From the NCBI RefSeq assembly GCF_002804125.1, contig NZ_CP024966.1, positions 682,001 to 746,000 on the forward strand: 64,000 bases of DNA, read 5' to 3'. The first letter of the stretch is position 1. Each line of letters starts with the position of its first letter. The translations under genes and the position numbers were made by a program. The notes beneath the pieces were generated by a model. That model saw only the letters and a program-made list of their open reading frames with translations. It was not told the origin of the DNA and did not search any database. Source of the DNA: Mesoplasma entomophilum (GTDB lineage Bacteria; Bacillota_I; Bacilli_A; Mycoplasmatales; Mycoplasmataceae). This document shows, piece by piece, positions 1 to 10,338 of the stretch.

Positions 1-388
1 CAAATTGATATAACAAAGGGACATTAAGCTTTTTCGATAAAATTGGCCCAGCAATTGCAAAAGTATTACCAAAGTTAGTATTACCTGAAGCAATTACACC
101 TCTACAAAAATTTCTGTTGTTTTCATTATTTAAAAATTTAATAACTTGTTTTGGAACTGCACCTGAAGTAAATTCTCCACCACCACTGTATGTTGGAGTT
201 ATTAGTACATAATCAGAATTAACATCAATTTCTTCTTCTAATTCGTATGGTATTCTTGAATTTTCAACACCCAGTTTTTGAATAAATCTATGTGTATTGT
301 TTGAAATTGATGAAAAGTAAACAACATGAATTTTTCCCGTAGGTCTAACAATTTCTTCGCCTGAAACTAATTTAATATCATCATGCAT
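1..388 (-). CDS. nrdI: NrdI flavodoxin-like protein (C-terminal part cut by window edge)
   Basis: NrdI is the flavoprotein partner of class Ib/Ie ribonucleotide reductase; in class Ie systems it drives oxidation of a tyrosine in NrdF. About 129 residues are visible from an ATG at 388; the C-terminus lies left of the window. The flavodoxin-like core is recognisable: a beta strand HVVYFSS followed by the FMN-loop region [12 protein letters not shown], then [18 protein letters not shown] and a later [14 protein letters not shown], both typical of NrdI. The start is 3 nt past the nrdF stop, so the two are co-transcribed and translationally linked. nrdE, which normally follows, would lie outside the window. 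Confidence 0.93.
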   Translation of the reverse strand, partial: MHDDIKLVSGEEIVRPTGKIHVVYFSSISNNTHRFIQKLGVENSRIPYELEEEIDVNSDYVLITPTYSGGGEFTSGAVPKQVIKFLNNENNRNFCRGVIASGNTNFGNTFAIAGPILSKKLNVPLLYQF

Positions 389-390
389 AA

Positions 391-1413
391 TTAAAACTCC
401 CAGTCTTCGTCTTCTGTTTCCTCTGAAACACCCATAATGTATGATGAACCATTTCCAGAGAAGAAATCATGGTTTTCGTCAGCTCTAGCTGACAATTGTG
501 TAAAGATTTCTGGTTCTATTTTTGTTTCTTCTTCAGTGAATGGTGAATCATAACCTAAATTTTGTAAAAATTTACCCGCGTTATAGACACTGAATCTAAT
601 TGCATCTTCAGCAAGCCCGAATCCATCGTACAATTCTTTTAAGTAAGCTGTTTCTAAATCAATTAGTTCGTATAGTAATTTAAATACGAAGTCTTTCATT
701 TCGGCTTGTTTTTCTGGAGAAAGTTTAGCAACTTTTTTTTGGTACTTGTATCCACTGTAGTAGTTGTGAATAACTTTGTCTCTTAAAATTAGTCTAATAA
801 TATCTGAAGTGTTAGGCAATTTACCTCTAGCTGATAGATAGAATGGTAAGTAGAAACCTCCATATAGTAAGAAACCTGGCATTAATGCTGCTGCAACTTT
901 AGATTTTAAAGGATCATCATTAACATAATAAGGAATTAATGCTTTTGCTCTTTCTTGTAATGTTTCTGTATTAATAACTCATTCATGAGCTTCTTCAATT
1001 TGTTCACTTGAACATAATGTTGAGAAAATTGATCCATATGATCTAGCATGAACAGCAACCATAAATGCAAAGTTTGTATAGATAACTTGTTCATGATCTG
1101 TTAATGAGTTAGGAACTTGAGCAACGTCTCCAACTGTTGCTTGAATTGTATCTAACAAAGTCAATCCAGTAAAAGTTCTTGTAATTAATTCTTGTCATTC
1201 TGGTGTTAATGTTCTTCATGATGTTAAATCATTTGAAACTGGTATTTTTTCTGGTAATCAGAAGTTTTGTGTAATTCTATTTCATACTTCTAAATCTTTT
1301 TCATCGTTTACTACGTTTCAATTAACTGAACGCATTTTACCTTTGAATCCTTGTTGCGCATATTCAATAGGCGAAACAGATTCGTTATAATATTGGTTTT
1401 TTATTTTAGCCAT
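391..1413 (-). CDS. nrdF: Ribonucleotide reductase small subunit, class Ie (metal-free) type
   Basis: 340 residues, beta subunit that supplies the radical for reduction of ribonucleotides to deoxyribonucleotides. Aligned by eye with ordinary NrdF, three of the four carboxylate metal ligands are replaced: Val119 in the MVAVHARSY helix (normally Glu), Pro179 in MPGFLLYGG (normally Glu), and Lys213 in RDKVIH (normally Glu). Asp88 and both His remain. This V/P/K pattern defines class Ie enzymes, which use a DOPA radical formed on a tyrosine instead of a metal site; Tyr126 in HARSY is at the expected place. TGA is read as Trp, for example at residue 145. ATG at 1413 has an AAAGGA ribosome site upstream. 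The gene lies directly behind a 2'-dG riboswitch. Confidence 0.96.
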
Positions 1414-1452
1414 ATATATCCTTTCGTTTTTTCTCTATTATAAAAGTCAACT

Positions 1453-1498
1453 AAATAAAAAAGTTTCTTTTTGGTCTTAAAGACAAAAAGAAACTTTA
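1453..1498 (-). terminator. Riboswitch-controlled terminator ahead of nrdF
   Basis: On the minus strand an almost perfect hairpin (arms AAAGTTTCTTTTTGTCTT and AAGACCAAAAAGAAACTTT) is followed by a run of T. The 5' arm AAAGTTTCTTT is complementary to the 5' flank and first P1 strand of the aptamer just upstream (AAAGAAACTT), so the same bases can build either an antiterminator or the terminator. Ligand binding should free the terminator and switch the nrd operon off. Confidence 0.9.
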
Positions 1499-1518
1499 AT
1501 AATTAAAGAGTGGTTTAT

Positions 1519-1585
1519 CACTTATAGTCTTCAAATCGGTTTGAAGGCGGGGTCAGTAGCCCTTTATGCTACCCTGTATAAGTTT
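1519..1585 (-). promoter_or_regulatory. 2'-deoxyguanosine (dG-I type) riboswitch aptamer
   Basis: The minus strand shows a purine-family three-way junction: P1 ACTTATA/TATAAGT, P2 GGTAGC/GCTACT with loop ATAAAGG, J2/3 TGACCCCGC, P3 CTTCAAA/TTTGAAG with loop CCGA, and J3/1 ACTATAAGT. The GG in L2 and CC in L3 can form the loop-loop contact. Sequence and position match the 2'-deoxyguanosine riboswitch known from Mesoplasma florum, which sits upstream of ribonucleotide reductase genes. It is inferred to shut off nrdF-nrdI when deoxyguanosine is plentiful, through the downstream terminator. Confidence 0.95.
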
Positions 1586-1665
1586 CTTTTATATTCAGTT
1601 GTAAGATAATAATAATTTTTTATTTTTTAAAAATCTTAAAATTAACTATTGATTTTATTTTTTTT

Positions 1666-3249
1666 CTATTTAAAATGATGTAATTTATATAACACTCCAA
1701 TAGAATCAATAACTTTTTCTTTCTGTTGTAATTTTTTATATTGTGCTAACAGTTTATTAATCTTAAATTCTATTAATTCAAGATCTTTATATGTATAAGA
1801 CATCATATTTTTTTTGTAAGGCCCAAAAGCTATAATATAGTATTTAACTAATGTTTCTCATGAATATTCAAAAGTTTTTGGTGCCTTTGGGTCGATGGTT
1901 ATCGTCAATGAAAGTATCTTTAACATAATTGACATTTGAGAATTATAATCAGCTATTTCCTCAAAACGATTTGCCTTATTTAACAATTTTTGAAAGTATT
2001 TTGCATCTAAATTTATTGACTTAAATTTTACATTTTTATAATTAAACTCAAATTTTCCATCAATCTCACTATAAAAATTCATAGTTTTCACTATTCCAAC
2101 TTTTTTAAATGATATTAGACATTCTCCTAAAACACCATTATTTCGCTTTGTTTTATTAATCATTTCCATATAATAAGTTGAATATCTTACTCTAGCTACA
2201 AAATCCACTAATTTTTCAGCTCTAAACTTTATTTTTTTGAATTCTTTAAACTTTTTAGAGTGTTTTATTGTTCAGGCAGGATTAAAGTCCTTTTGATTTA
2301 TAGGAGACATGCAGTGAACTGTTTTAAGAGCTCCATCAAAGGTTTTAATATTTATTTTACAATGTTCTTTAGATGAGTTTAAAAAGATTGGTAAATAAGC
2401 GTATAAAGCTTCATAAACTTCGTCTCCTTCAGATATAACTGAAATATTTTTTAAGTTATCTCTCAAAAATATAGTTGTTATTTTTGAAAGTTCATGAATT
2501 ATTTTAAATTTTTGTTTAATATCAATACTTTCTCAATTATCTTTTTTAAAATTTAAAATAAAAGCATTTAATTCATCTTCATTTTTTAGAAATTGAATTG
2601 TTGGTGCAAGCCATTCTTTTTCTTCAAAACTAAGTTCTCTACCCTTTTTATATGCTTCTGATATGTTTTTTCTTGTAAAAACCTTTTTGATCTTATCTAC
2701 CATATCAGCAGGCTTAAGAACATCTATCATAACCATTGTTATTAAAAACGGGTAAACAATTGAATAATAGTATTTGCTTTCTTTATCATTTTTAAAGTTT
2801 ATATCATATTCAAATTTACTTGTTAGAGCACATAAACTTGCAAAATTTCAATAATAATTTTGACTGATATCTTCTGAACTAATAAATGATGTTTTAATAA
2901 TATGATTTAATACAAATTCTTCAATCACTTCTTTAATAAATAATTTTTGAATTTCATCAATTTCTTTAAATTTTGATTGTACATTTTTATCTTGAAAAGT
3001 AAAAGTGAAAAGTTCTTTATAATTCTCTATTACGTAATTAGATATTTCAGTATACTTTTCAGGCTCTATATTAATTAATGACTCATTTTTTCATAATTGA
3101 AATTGAAAAAGAGAATAATATGTAACATCATAAATTTCGTTAACTTTTTCTTTTAAATCATTATTAATTTTTTTAAAAATTTGAGATGAATCTTTTTTAA
3201 TATATTCGTCAAAATATGCTCAAAAAATAGTGTCTAAACGATTTATCAT
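1666..3249 (-). CDS. Hypothetical protein, 527 residues
   Basis: I do not recognise a family. One continuous frame runs from ATG 3249 to TAG 1666 when TGA is read as Trp (for example in IFWAYFDEY near the start and in EYSWETL near the end). The protein is mostly helical and Lys/Glu/Asn-rich, with no signal peptide. A moderately hydrophobic stretch around residues 160-175 (YYYSIVYPFLITMVMIDVL) is too weak to call a membrane anchor. It starts 14 nt after the trmFO stop and probably ends the ABC exporter-trmFO operon. The nrd promoter and riboswitch lie just downstream. It is likely lineage-specific; its role is unknown. Confidence 0.8.
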
Positions 3250-3263
3250 GTTTTATCCTTTTT

Positions 3264-4604
3264 CTATATATTTTTAATGTAGTCTTTAATCGAATTAATT
3301 GCTAATTCTGAAAAACTCTCATTTTTTAGTTTTTTAATTTCTTGTTTTGTTACTTTTCTGCTAGGTCTTTTAAAATCAATTTCATCTACAATACCTCAAT
3401 TTGCTTTCATGGGTTGAAAGTTTGTTATTGATGCCTTATTAATATAATTTAGTAAAGCTCCTGATACAGTTTTAGAAGATGGAATACTCATTTCCTTATC
3501 TTCTATAAAGTTAGCTATGTTGATTGCAGTTATTAATCCTGAAACACAAGATTCAACATATCCTTCAACACCTGTTATTTGACCAGCAAAAAATATATTT
3601 TTATTTGATTTTAGTTGTAAATATTTGTTAAGAACTTTTGGTGAATTAATGAAATTATTTTTATGCATGACACCATACCTAACAAACTTAGCATTTTCCA
3701 ATCCTGGTATCATAGAAAAAATTCTTTTTTGTTCTGGTCATTTTAAATTTGTTTGAAATCCAACAATATTATACAGTCTGTCATTTGCATCATCTTGTCG
3801 CAATTGCACAACAGCATGATTTCTTGTGCCATCAGGCTTGTCTAAACCTCTAGGTTTCATAGGACCAAATAATAATGTTTCAATACCTCTTTTAGCCATA
3901 GCTTCAACTGGCATGCATCCTTCAAAATATTTTAATTCTGCTTCACCTGGCAAATGACCAATAGCAATTTCTGCTTTAATTAATTCGTTATAAAAATTTA
4001 AATATTCATCTTTTGACATTGGGCAATTTATATAATCACTAGTTTCACCTTTGTCATATCTGTTTTTTTGATAAGCTATGCTCATGTCAATTGAATCTTT
4101 TTCAATTATTGGTGCAACAGCATCATAAAAGTAAAAATCATCACTGCCAATAATTTTAGTAATTTCTGATTGTAGTTTATCAGTGGTTAATGGTCCAGAA
4201 GCAATTAGAGTTATTTCGCTTGGGTCAATATTTTCGACCTCCTGATCAATCACTTCAATATTTTTATTTGAACTAATTTCATTTGTAATGTATTCTGAAA
4301 ACAAAACTCTATCAACTGCTAGACTTCCTCCAGCTGGAACTTGTGCGTATTCTGCTGCTCTAATTATTAAAGAATCTAAAAGCCTCATTTCTTCTTTTAG
4401 AGTACCAACTGCATTAGTGATTTCGTTACTTCTTAAAGAATTAGAACAAACTAATTCAGCAAACCCGTCCAAAACTTGGACGGGATTTTTAGTTATTCTT
4501 TTAACTTCATAAAGTTTAACTTTTATATTTCTTTTTGCTAATTGATAAGCAGCTTCTGTACCTGCTAAACCAGCTCCAATAATATTTACCGTTTTATTTT
4601 TCAT
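3264..4604 (-). CDS. trmFO: TrmFO, folate-dependent tRNA U54 methyltransferase
   Basis: 446 residues, close to family size. FAD- and folate-dependent enzyme that makes 5-methyluridine at position 54 of tRNA (methylenetetrahydrofolate--tRNA-(uracil-5-)-methyltransferase). The N-terminus has the FAD dinucleotide fold [19 protein letters not shown], followed by the TrmFO-type [21 protein letters not shown] and a later [26 protein letters not shown] GidA/MnmG-like alternative is unlikely because of the size and these motifs. Two internal TGA codons read as Trp, one at 3396-3398 in KANWGIVDE. The ATG at 4604 shares one base with the stop of the upstream ABC gene (TAATG), so the genes are coupled. 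Confidence 0.95.
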
Positions 4605-6505
4605 TAATTCATCAATCCTGCTTCATATAATTTCTTAAATCTACCAGGAGTTGATATTAATTCATCATAAGTTCCTTGTTGAACAATACCTTTTCCATTT
4701 GCTCCAAGAACAATGATTTGATCTACATTTTTAATTGTTGATAAACGGTGAGCAATAGTAACACTTGTTCTACCTTTCATCAATTTATCTAATTCAGCTT
4801 GAATTTCTTTTTCTACAATATTATCTAAAGCTGATGTAGCTTCATCTAGTATTAAGAAGTCAGGGTTTTTCAAGAATACTCTTGCAATAACTAAACGTTG
4901 TTTTTGTCCACCTGATAATAAGAAACCTCTTTGACCTAAGATTGTATTATATCCATCTTTTAATGAAATAATAAAGTCGTGTAAATTAGCTTTTTTACAT
5001 GCTTTCATAATTTCTTCATCAGTTGCATCAAATTTAGCATATCTAATGTTTTCAAAGAAATCACCAAATAAAATTTGTGGTTCTTGCTCTACATATCCAA
5101 CTCTACTTAAGTATGCTGGTAAGTTAATTGTATTTAAATCATGTGAATCTTTTACTAAAGAATCTTCATTTTTATATTTACCTTCAACCATTATTTGCCC
5201 ATCTACTGGCATGTAAAATCTCAATAATAATTTAGCAATTGTTGATTTACCACTACCTGTTTCACCAACAAAAGCATAAGATTTACCTTTTTCAAATGTG
5301 ATATTCATTTTTGGCAAAATAGTTTTTTCTGGTTTTTTAGGATAAGCAAATGAAACATTTTCAAATGTAATTGAATTAATTTTTTCAATTTCTGGACCTT
5401 GAGGATTTGGTTTGATTGTTGGTTCTGGGTCAGTTAACTCTGAAATTCTCTGAGCCGCATTTTGTGCTCTCGTAGCTGATCTTAATGTTGGAATTAACAT
5501 AGCAATAGCACCAACAACAAATGATACTAAAACTTGGGCTAAAGGCATTTTAACTAATAATAGTTCGGTATTACCATTTTTTAAGAAAGCAACACAAAAT
5601 ATGATAACAAATAAAGGCATCATTGCTGAAGCTGTTATTTGAATTCATTGAGTTAGTAAAGCTGATCATTGAACAGCTTTATCACCAGCTCTATTATAAA
5701 TTTCATTTAAGTCTTCAACTCTTTTAACTTCATATTCTTCCAGACCAGAAGATTTAATTAAAGATATATTTGAAATTCTATCTGTCATATCTTGATCAAC
5801 TTCACGTTTTCTGTCAAAAGCTGCAATTAGTTTTCTTCTATTTTGAATAAAAATTAATACAGCAATCCCAATTGAGAAAACCATATAGACAGCCATAATA
5901 ACTGCGACATATCAAATTCCTGATAATATCATGATTATTACAGCCATGATTATTCCAGTTAAGAAATAAATTATATTTGTAAAGAATTGTTGAATACCAA
6001 ATGCTAATGATTGTGTATCACCAACAAGTCTTGTTAAAATATTTCCTGATACATGATCAAAGAAGAAATCAACATCTTGTTGTGCTAATCTAATCAACAT
6101 TTTTTGTCTTTGATTAATTTCAACATGTAAAGAAAATTGAGCGACACTTCAGTTAACAACATACTCAGACATGAATAAAAGTACAAGAGTTGCTAATGTT
6201 ATATATAATCAAATTTCTCAATCTATAATAGATACTTGTCATGCTAAAAAACTTAAAGTTTCTTTTTTTTCTGGTCCTGCTAAATCATTCATGATACCTG
6301 AAATCATCATTGTTGCAAATACGGGTAAGAATGTTGAAATTAATGCATCTAACATTGTAAAAAAACAAACAGCAAAGAAAAGAGTTTTATTTTGGCTTGC
6401 TGATTCAAATATTTGCCTCATAAAAACACCAAGTTTTTTAAATGAAAATTCCATATTTACATCAAAACCATGTTTGTTTAATTGTTTTTGATTATTGTTG
6501 CTCAT
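4604..6505 (-). CDS. ABC exporter, fused membrane and ATPase domains (subunit B)
   Basis: 633 residues. The N-terminal half has about six membrane segments of the type-I exporter fold (roughly residues 35-330). The C-terminal ATPase domain has Walker [10 protein letters not shown] near residue 415, signature LLSGGQKQR near 512 and Walker [13 protein letters not shown] near 530. It is of MsbA/MdlB/LmrA type, exporting a lipid, drug or peptide that cannot be named from sequence. It overlaps the end of the upstream ABC gene by 14 nt and resembles it, so the two most likely form a heterodimer. Both ATPase domains keep the Walker B glutamate, so neither site looks dead. Confidence 0.93.
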
Positions 6506-8468
6506 TACTTATTACACCCTTTCCATCATTTTTTGAATTACCTGCATCATATAAATCTTTAAAATGACCTGGCACTTTTTTAAGTTCATTGAATGTTCCT
6601 CTTTGAACTATTCCTTGCTTAGGAGCTAGAACTAAGATTTCATCAACATTTTTAATTGTAGATAGACGGTGTGCAATTGTTACACTTGTTCTACCTTTCA
6701 TTAATTCATTTAATTTTGCTTGAATTTCTTTTTCTACAATATTATCTAAAGCAGAAGTTGCTTCGTCTAAAATTAATAGTTGAGGGTTCTTTAAAAACAT
6801 TCTAGCAATTACTAAACGTTGTTTTTGTCCACCAGATAGCATAAATCCTCTTTCTCCAAGAATTGTTTCATATCCGTCTGGTCAACTCATAATTAATTCA
6901 TGTAATTCAGCTTTTTTACAAGCAGCTATAACTTGTTTATCGGTTGCGTCAAATCTTCCGTATCTTACGTTGTCATAAACATTACCTAAGAAAATAGCAG
7001 GTTCTTGCTCAACATATCCTACTTTGTCTAAGTAACTTGATAATACAACATCTTTTAAATCAACATTTTCATTAATTAAAACTTGTCCAATAGTTGGATC
7101 ATAAAATCTTAATAACAATTTTGAAATTGTTGATTTACCAGCACCTGTAGTTCCTACGAATGCATATGATTTGCCTTGTTCAAAAGTAAAATCAAATTTT
7201 GGTAAAATAAGTTCTGTTGGTTTTTCAGGATAAGCAAATGCTACATCTCTAAAATAAATATTTCCTTGAATTTTATCAATTACCACACCTTCTTTGTCCT
7301 CAAAGTGATTATTGAATCTTGGCTCTTGTTCTAAGATTTCACCAACTCTTTTTGAAGCTACATTTGATTGAGTTAATCCAACTAAAACTCTTAAGAAAGA
7401 CATAAGTGGACCAATCATTAAAGCTGAAGCTGAAATCATACCTGGTAAAACTGCGGCTACATGTGAAGCATCATAAATTAATACAGTAGCAATAATCATA
7501 ACTGTTTCAATTGCATTAATGATTAAGAATATTAATGACAATATCATTGCTTGATAGTAGTTCATATGTGTTGATTGTTTAAAATAAGGAACATGTTTTT
7601 CAATAAATCTATTTTCTTCATATTCTTCAGTTCCTGAAGCTTTAATTAGTTTAACATTACTAATTCTATCAGTAACATCACCATTAACTTCTGTAACAAT
7701 TTTTCTTGTTTTATATGCAATTGGTTTCATTGGAATAAATAAAACTGCAAAAATTATAAACATTACCACAAATACAGAAAATAATACAATTGTTAAAGAC
7801 CCTGAAATTGTTGACATAACAATTATTGAGGCAACGGTTGTTAAAACCCCATTTAAGAAAGTAATTGGAATAATTCCAGTTTGTTCTCCAATGATTTGAG
7901 TATCAGATACAACTTTGGTCAAAATTTCACCAATTTTTTTATCTGAATAATAAGACATATCCATTGAAACTAATTTTTTGTTTAAATCATTTCTTAAATC
8001 AACTTCAATTTTTTTACCTAGCATACCTGCTGTTCATTGAGAAACAAAAGTAGCTAAAGCCATAAACAATATAATACCTATTTCAATTCCCAATAAAGGA
8101 TAGAATTTTACGCCTCATCATTTTTTCATTGCTGAATCAATCATTTCCTGAAGTTGGTTTGGTAAATTTGCTATATTACCATATTTTTCAATAGTTACAG
8201 CTGCACTCATTTGTTCAATAATTTTAGGTGTCATCGCTGTTGATATTGATAAAATAATTACTGAAACTAACATAAGCGTTGTTCATAATTTATTTTTTTT
8301 CATATATCTAATTAATAAACCAATATATGTAGTTTTCTTCTTAGATTTAGTTGTATCTAATTCTGTATTCAAGTCAGATTTCTTCAATCATCTTGAAACT
8401 CTAACTTGTGGTGTTGAAGATTCATTTAGCTTTTCATTGTCAAGCATTTGCTGTTCTTCTCTGTCCAT
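6492..8468 (-). CDS. ABC exporter, fused membrane and ATPase domains (subunit A)
   Basis: 658 residues and the first gene of the exporter pair. A hydrophilic tail of about 50 residues precedes the membrane region (first segment [17 protein letters not shown]). The ATPase domain has Walker [10 protein letters not shown], signature MLSGGQKQR at 543-551 and Walker [16 protein letters not shown] at 8468 has a GAGGGGA-like site upstream. The coding sequence runs 14 nt into the next ABC gene, a sign of translational coupling and a 1:1 complex. The substrate is unknown; the multidrug/lipid exporter family is clear from the domain order. Confidence 0.93.
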
Positions 8469-8532
8469 AAAATCCCCTCATTTCTAAAAAATACCATTGT
8501 GTATTTTAAATATTTTACCACCAAAATACAAA

Positions 8533-8557
8533 ATAAAAAACACCAAAAGTGTTTTTA
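8533..8557 (-). terminator. Intrinsic terminator after dprA-like gene
   Basis: On the minus strand the hairpin AAAACAC-TTTT-GGTGTTTT runs into a T-rich tail right at the dprA-like stop codon. It separates the ssb-dprA unit from the ABC exporter operon. Confidence 0.8.
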
Positions 8558-9334
8558 AATTTGATTTAAAATATCTGTTGCATTTTCCAATAATTTTGCA
8601 CCATTTTTAAGTAAATTATTACTTGATGATTTAAAATTTTTTAAATTTTGAGGTATTGCAAAATAAGGTTTGTTTTCATTGATTACTGCATTTACTAGTG
8701 GCTCAATTTCACTAAAGTTTGAATGTTCTAAGAATATCACTGCTTTTGATAACCCATTAATAATTCTAATATTCATTTCATTTTTATTATTAATTGATTT
8801 ATATTTAAAATTGTTTGATTCTTCGTATTCACTAATCACCAAGAAATCATAGTAATCAATGTTTTTGTATTTGCTTCAATATTCACTTTCAATAAACTTT
8901 TGAAGAGGCTCTTTAGTTAATATTATTAGTTTTCCTTTTTTTGCAATTATAAAATCAATTATTCTATGATCTGAATCACTTTCTGCTGAAATTAAAATTG
9001 TTCTTTTTTCTTTTATTAAATCATTAACGATTGCCTTTATTGCGTTATCATTATATTCGTCAATATTGTCAGAACTGCTAATATAAATAGTTTGAAAGTA
9101 GTTTTGTAATAATGAAATATTACCTAAATAATAAATAATGAATGAAGGTTTCATTATTTGCTTAAGATTATTGGGATACAATGGATTAATTATTGAAATG
9201 AAATTATTTGGTATTGAATTAGGAACCTGAATTAATTCCTGAGTTTCTATTTTTTCTTTTCTATCTAATGCATCATAAATTTGTTCTCAATCTCCATGAT
9301 ACTTTAATGAGAAATATAATAAAACATTATCCAT
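8555..9334 (-). CDS. dprA: DprA/Smf-like DNA-processing protein, divergent
   Basis: 259 residues. DprA loads RecA on incoming single-stranded DNA in competent bacteria. Visible family marks: LYPNNLKQIMKPSFIIYYLGN (residues ~51-71) matches the DprA entry motif, and the C-terminus FAIPQNLKNFKSSSNNLLKNG plus AKLLENATDIL matches the terminal VPG...NxLI..GA...DIL block. The usual AIVGTR nucleotide-fold strand is degraded to TIYISSSD, so the ligand site is altered. It starts 2 nt after the ssb stop. The pairing with a single-strand binding protein supports a role in single-stranded DNA handling. DprA-family membership is fairly sure; retained competence function is not. Confidence 0.82.
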
Positions 9335-9336
9335 TA

Positions 9337-9642
9337 TTAGTTTAAATACATTATTCTATTTGCAATAATTTCATTAAAGACATTAGCATTCTCTTTATTA
9401 ATAGATGAATGCACTCTTGCTTCGATACCAACAACAGCTTGATCATGTAATGCAAACTCATCATTAATAGCAGAAGACCAAGCTTTAACGTTAATTAAAT
9501 CGTCTTCATTTTTTCCCGTTTTTGATTTATAAGAGTTGGGGACTCTAACTACAAATTTGTATAACTTTGCGTTTCCATCTTTTGAAGTATAAGCAACTTG
9601 TGCATCTCCTTCAATTTGTCCAATTATATTTACTAGATTCAT
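9337..9642 (-). CDS. ssb: Short single-stranded DNA-binding (SSB-like) protein
   Basis: 101 residues forming one OB-fold: MNLVNIIGQIEGDAQV, then FVVRVPNSYKSKTGKNEDDL and INVKAWSS, typical of SSB strands 1-4. At 101 residues it lacks the glycine-rich linker and acidic tip that recruit partner proteins in standard SSB (about 160 residues). It may therefore be a secondary SSB or a minimised form. ATG at 9642 has a good AGGAG site. A 14-bp inverted repeat lies 21 nt upstream. The dprA-like gene follows directly. Confidence 0.85.
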   Translation of the reverse strand: MNLVNIIGQIEGDAQVAYTSKDGNAKLYKFVVRVPNSYKSKTGKNEDDLINVKAWSSAINDEFALHDQAVVGIEARVHSSINKENANVFNEIIANRIMYLN

Positions 9643-9662
9643 ATGAACTCCTTTTTTTATTC

Positions 9663-9676
9663 GTCAGACACCTGAC
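9663..9676. repeat. 14-bp inverted repeat upstream of ssb
   Basis: GTCAG-ACAC-CTGAC, a perfect 5-bp palindrome with a 4-bp centre, in the 69-bp space between rnhB and ssb and next to TATAAT-like sequence. It is GC-richer than its surroundings. No T-run follows on either strand in the right place, so it is not a clear terminator. It could be an operator or a short mRNA hairpin. Confidence 0.4.
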
Positions 9677-9711
9677 ACAATATAATTAAGGAAAAAATAA
9701 AAAAAATAACA

Positions 9712-10338
9712 TTAAAAGTTATTTTCTAAAATATCTTTAATCGGTTTATAGCTTTTTCTATGAATTGGCAACACACCAAATTTTTTAGTTTTTTCTACAT
9801 GCTCTTTAACACAATAACCTTTATGCAAATCAAAATTATATTCAGGATAAACTTTTGCATATTCAATCATTATGTTGTCTCTTGTTGTTTTGGCTAGAAT
9901 TGAAGCAGCTGCAATTGATTGACTTAAATCATCTCCTTTAATAAATGGTAAACAATTGTAATTCTCAATAACAATTTTTTCAGCATCAATTAAGCTTACC
10001 ACTGGCTTTGGTTTTAAATTCATAATTGAATTAACCATTCCAACTCTACTTGCCTGTTTTGGATTTAATATATCAACATCACTAGCTTCAATAATTTCAA
10101 TAGCATAGCTTATCGCAATTGCTTTAATTTCTTCAAAAAGCAATTCTCTTTGTTTCTTAGATAATTTTTTTGAATCTCTAATTAATGGATTCTGATAATC
10201 GCTTGGCAAGATAACACTTGCAACTACAATTGGTCCTGCCATTGCTCCTCTGCCAGCTTCATCACTACCACTAATAAATTTTGTTTTATTTTCAAACCTA
10301 ATTTGACTATCAAATAAGATTCTTGACTTATCTATCAT
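9712..10338 (-). CDS. rnhB: Ribonuclease HII
   Basis: 208 residues. Removes ribonucleotides from DNA and RNA-DNA hybrids. The N-terminal signature SGSDEAGRGAMAGPIVVASV carries the DEAGRG catalytic motif. Later SLIDAEKIV and SIAAASILAKTTRDNIM, followed by YPEYNFDLHKGY, complete the family pattern. ATG at 10338 lies inside the end of rbgA (7-nt overlap), so the two genes are coupled, as the rbgA/ylqF-rnhB pair is in many Firmicutes. Confidence 0.96.
   Translation of the reverse strand: MIDKSRILFDSQIRFENKTKFISGSDEAGRGAMAGPIVVASVILPSDYQNPLIRDSKKLSKKQRELLFEEIKAIAISYAIEIIEASDVDILNPKQASRVGMVNSIMNLKPKPVVSLIDAEKIVIENYNCLPFIKGDDLSQSIAAASILAKTTRDNIMIEYAKVYPEYNFDLHKGYCVKEHVEKTKKFGVLPIHRKSYKPIKDILENNF

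Noticed and set aside
2272-2736. Several short separate genes in the 1.7-3.2 kb region
   Set aside because: They are pieces of one frame broken only by TGA. With TGA as Trp a single 527-residue protein runs from 3249 to 1666.
6171-6491. Plus-strand reading frames antisense to the ABC exporter
   Set aside because: They mirror the coding strand of a well-supported gene and have no ribosome site or known domain.
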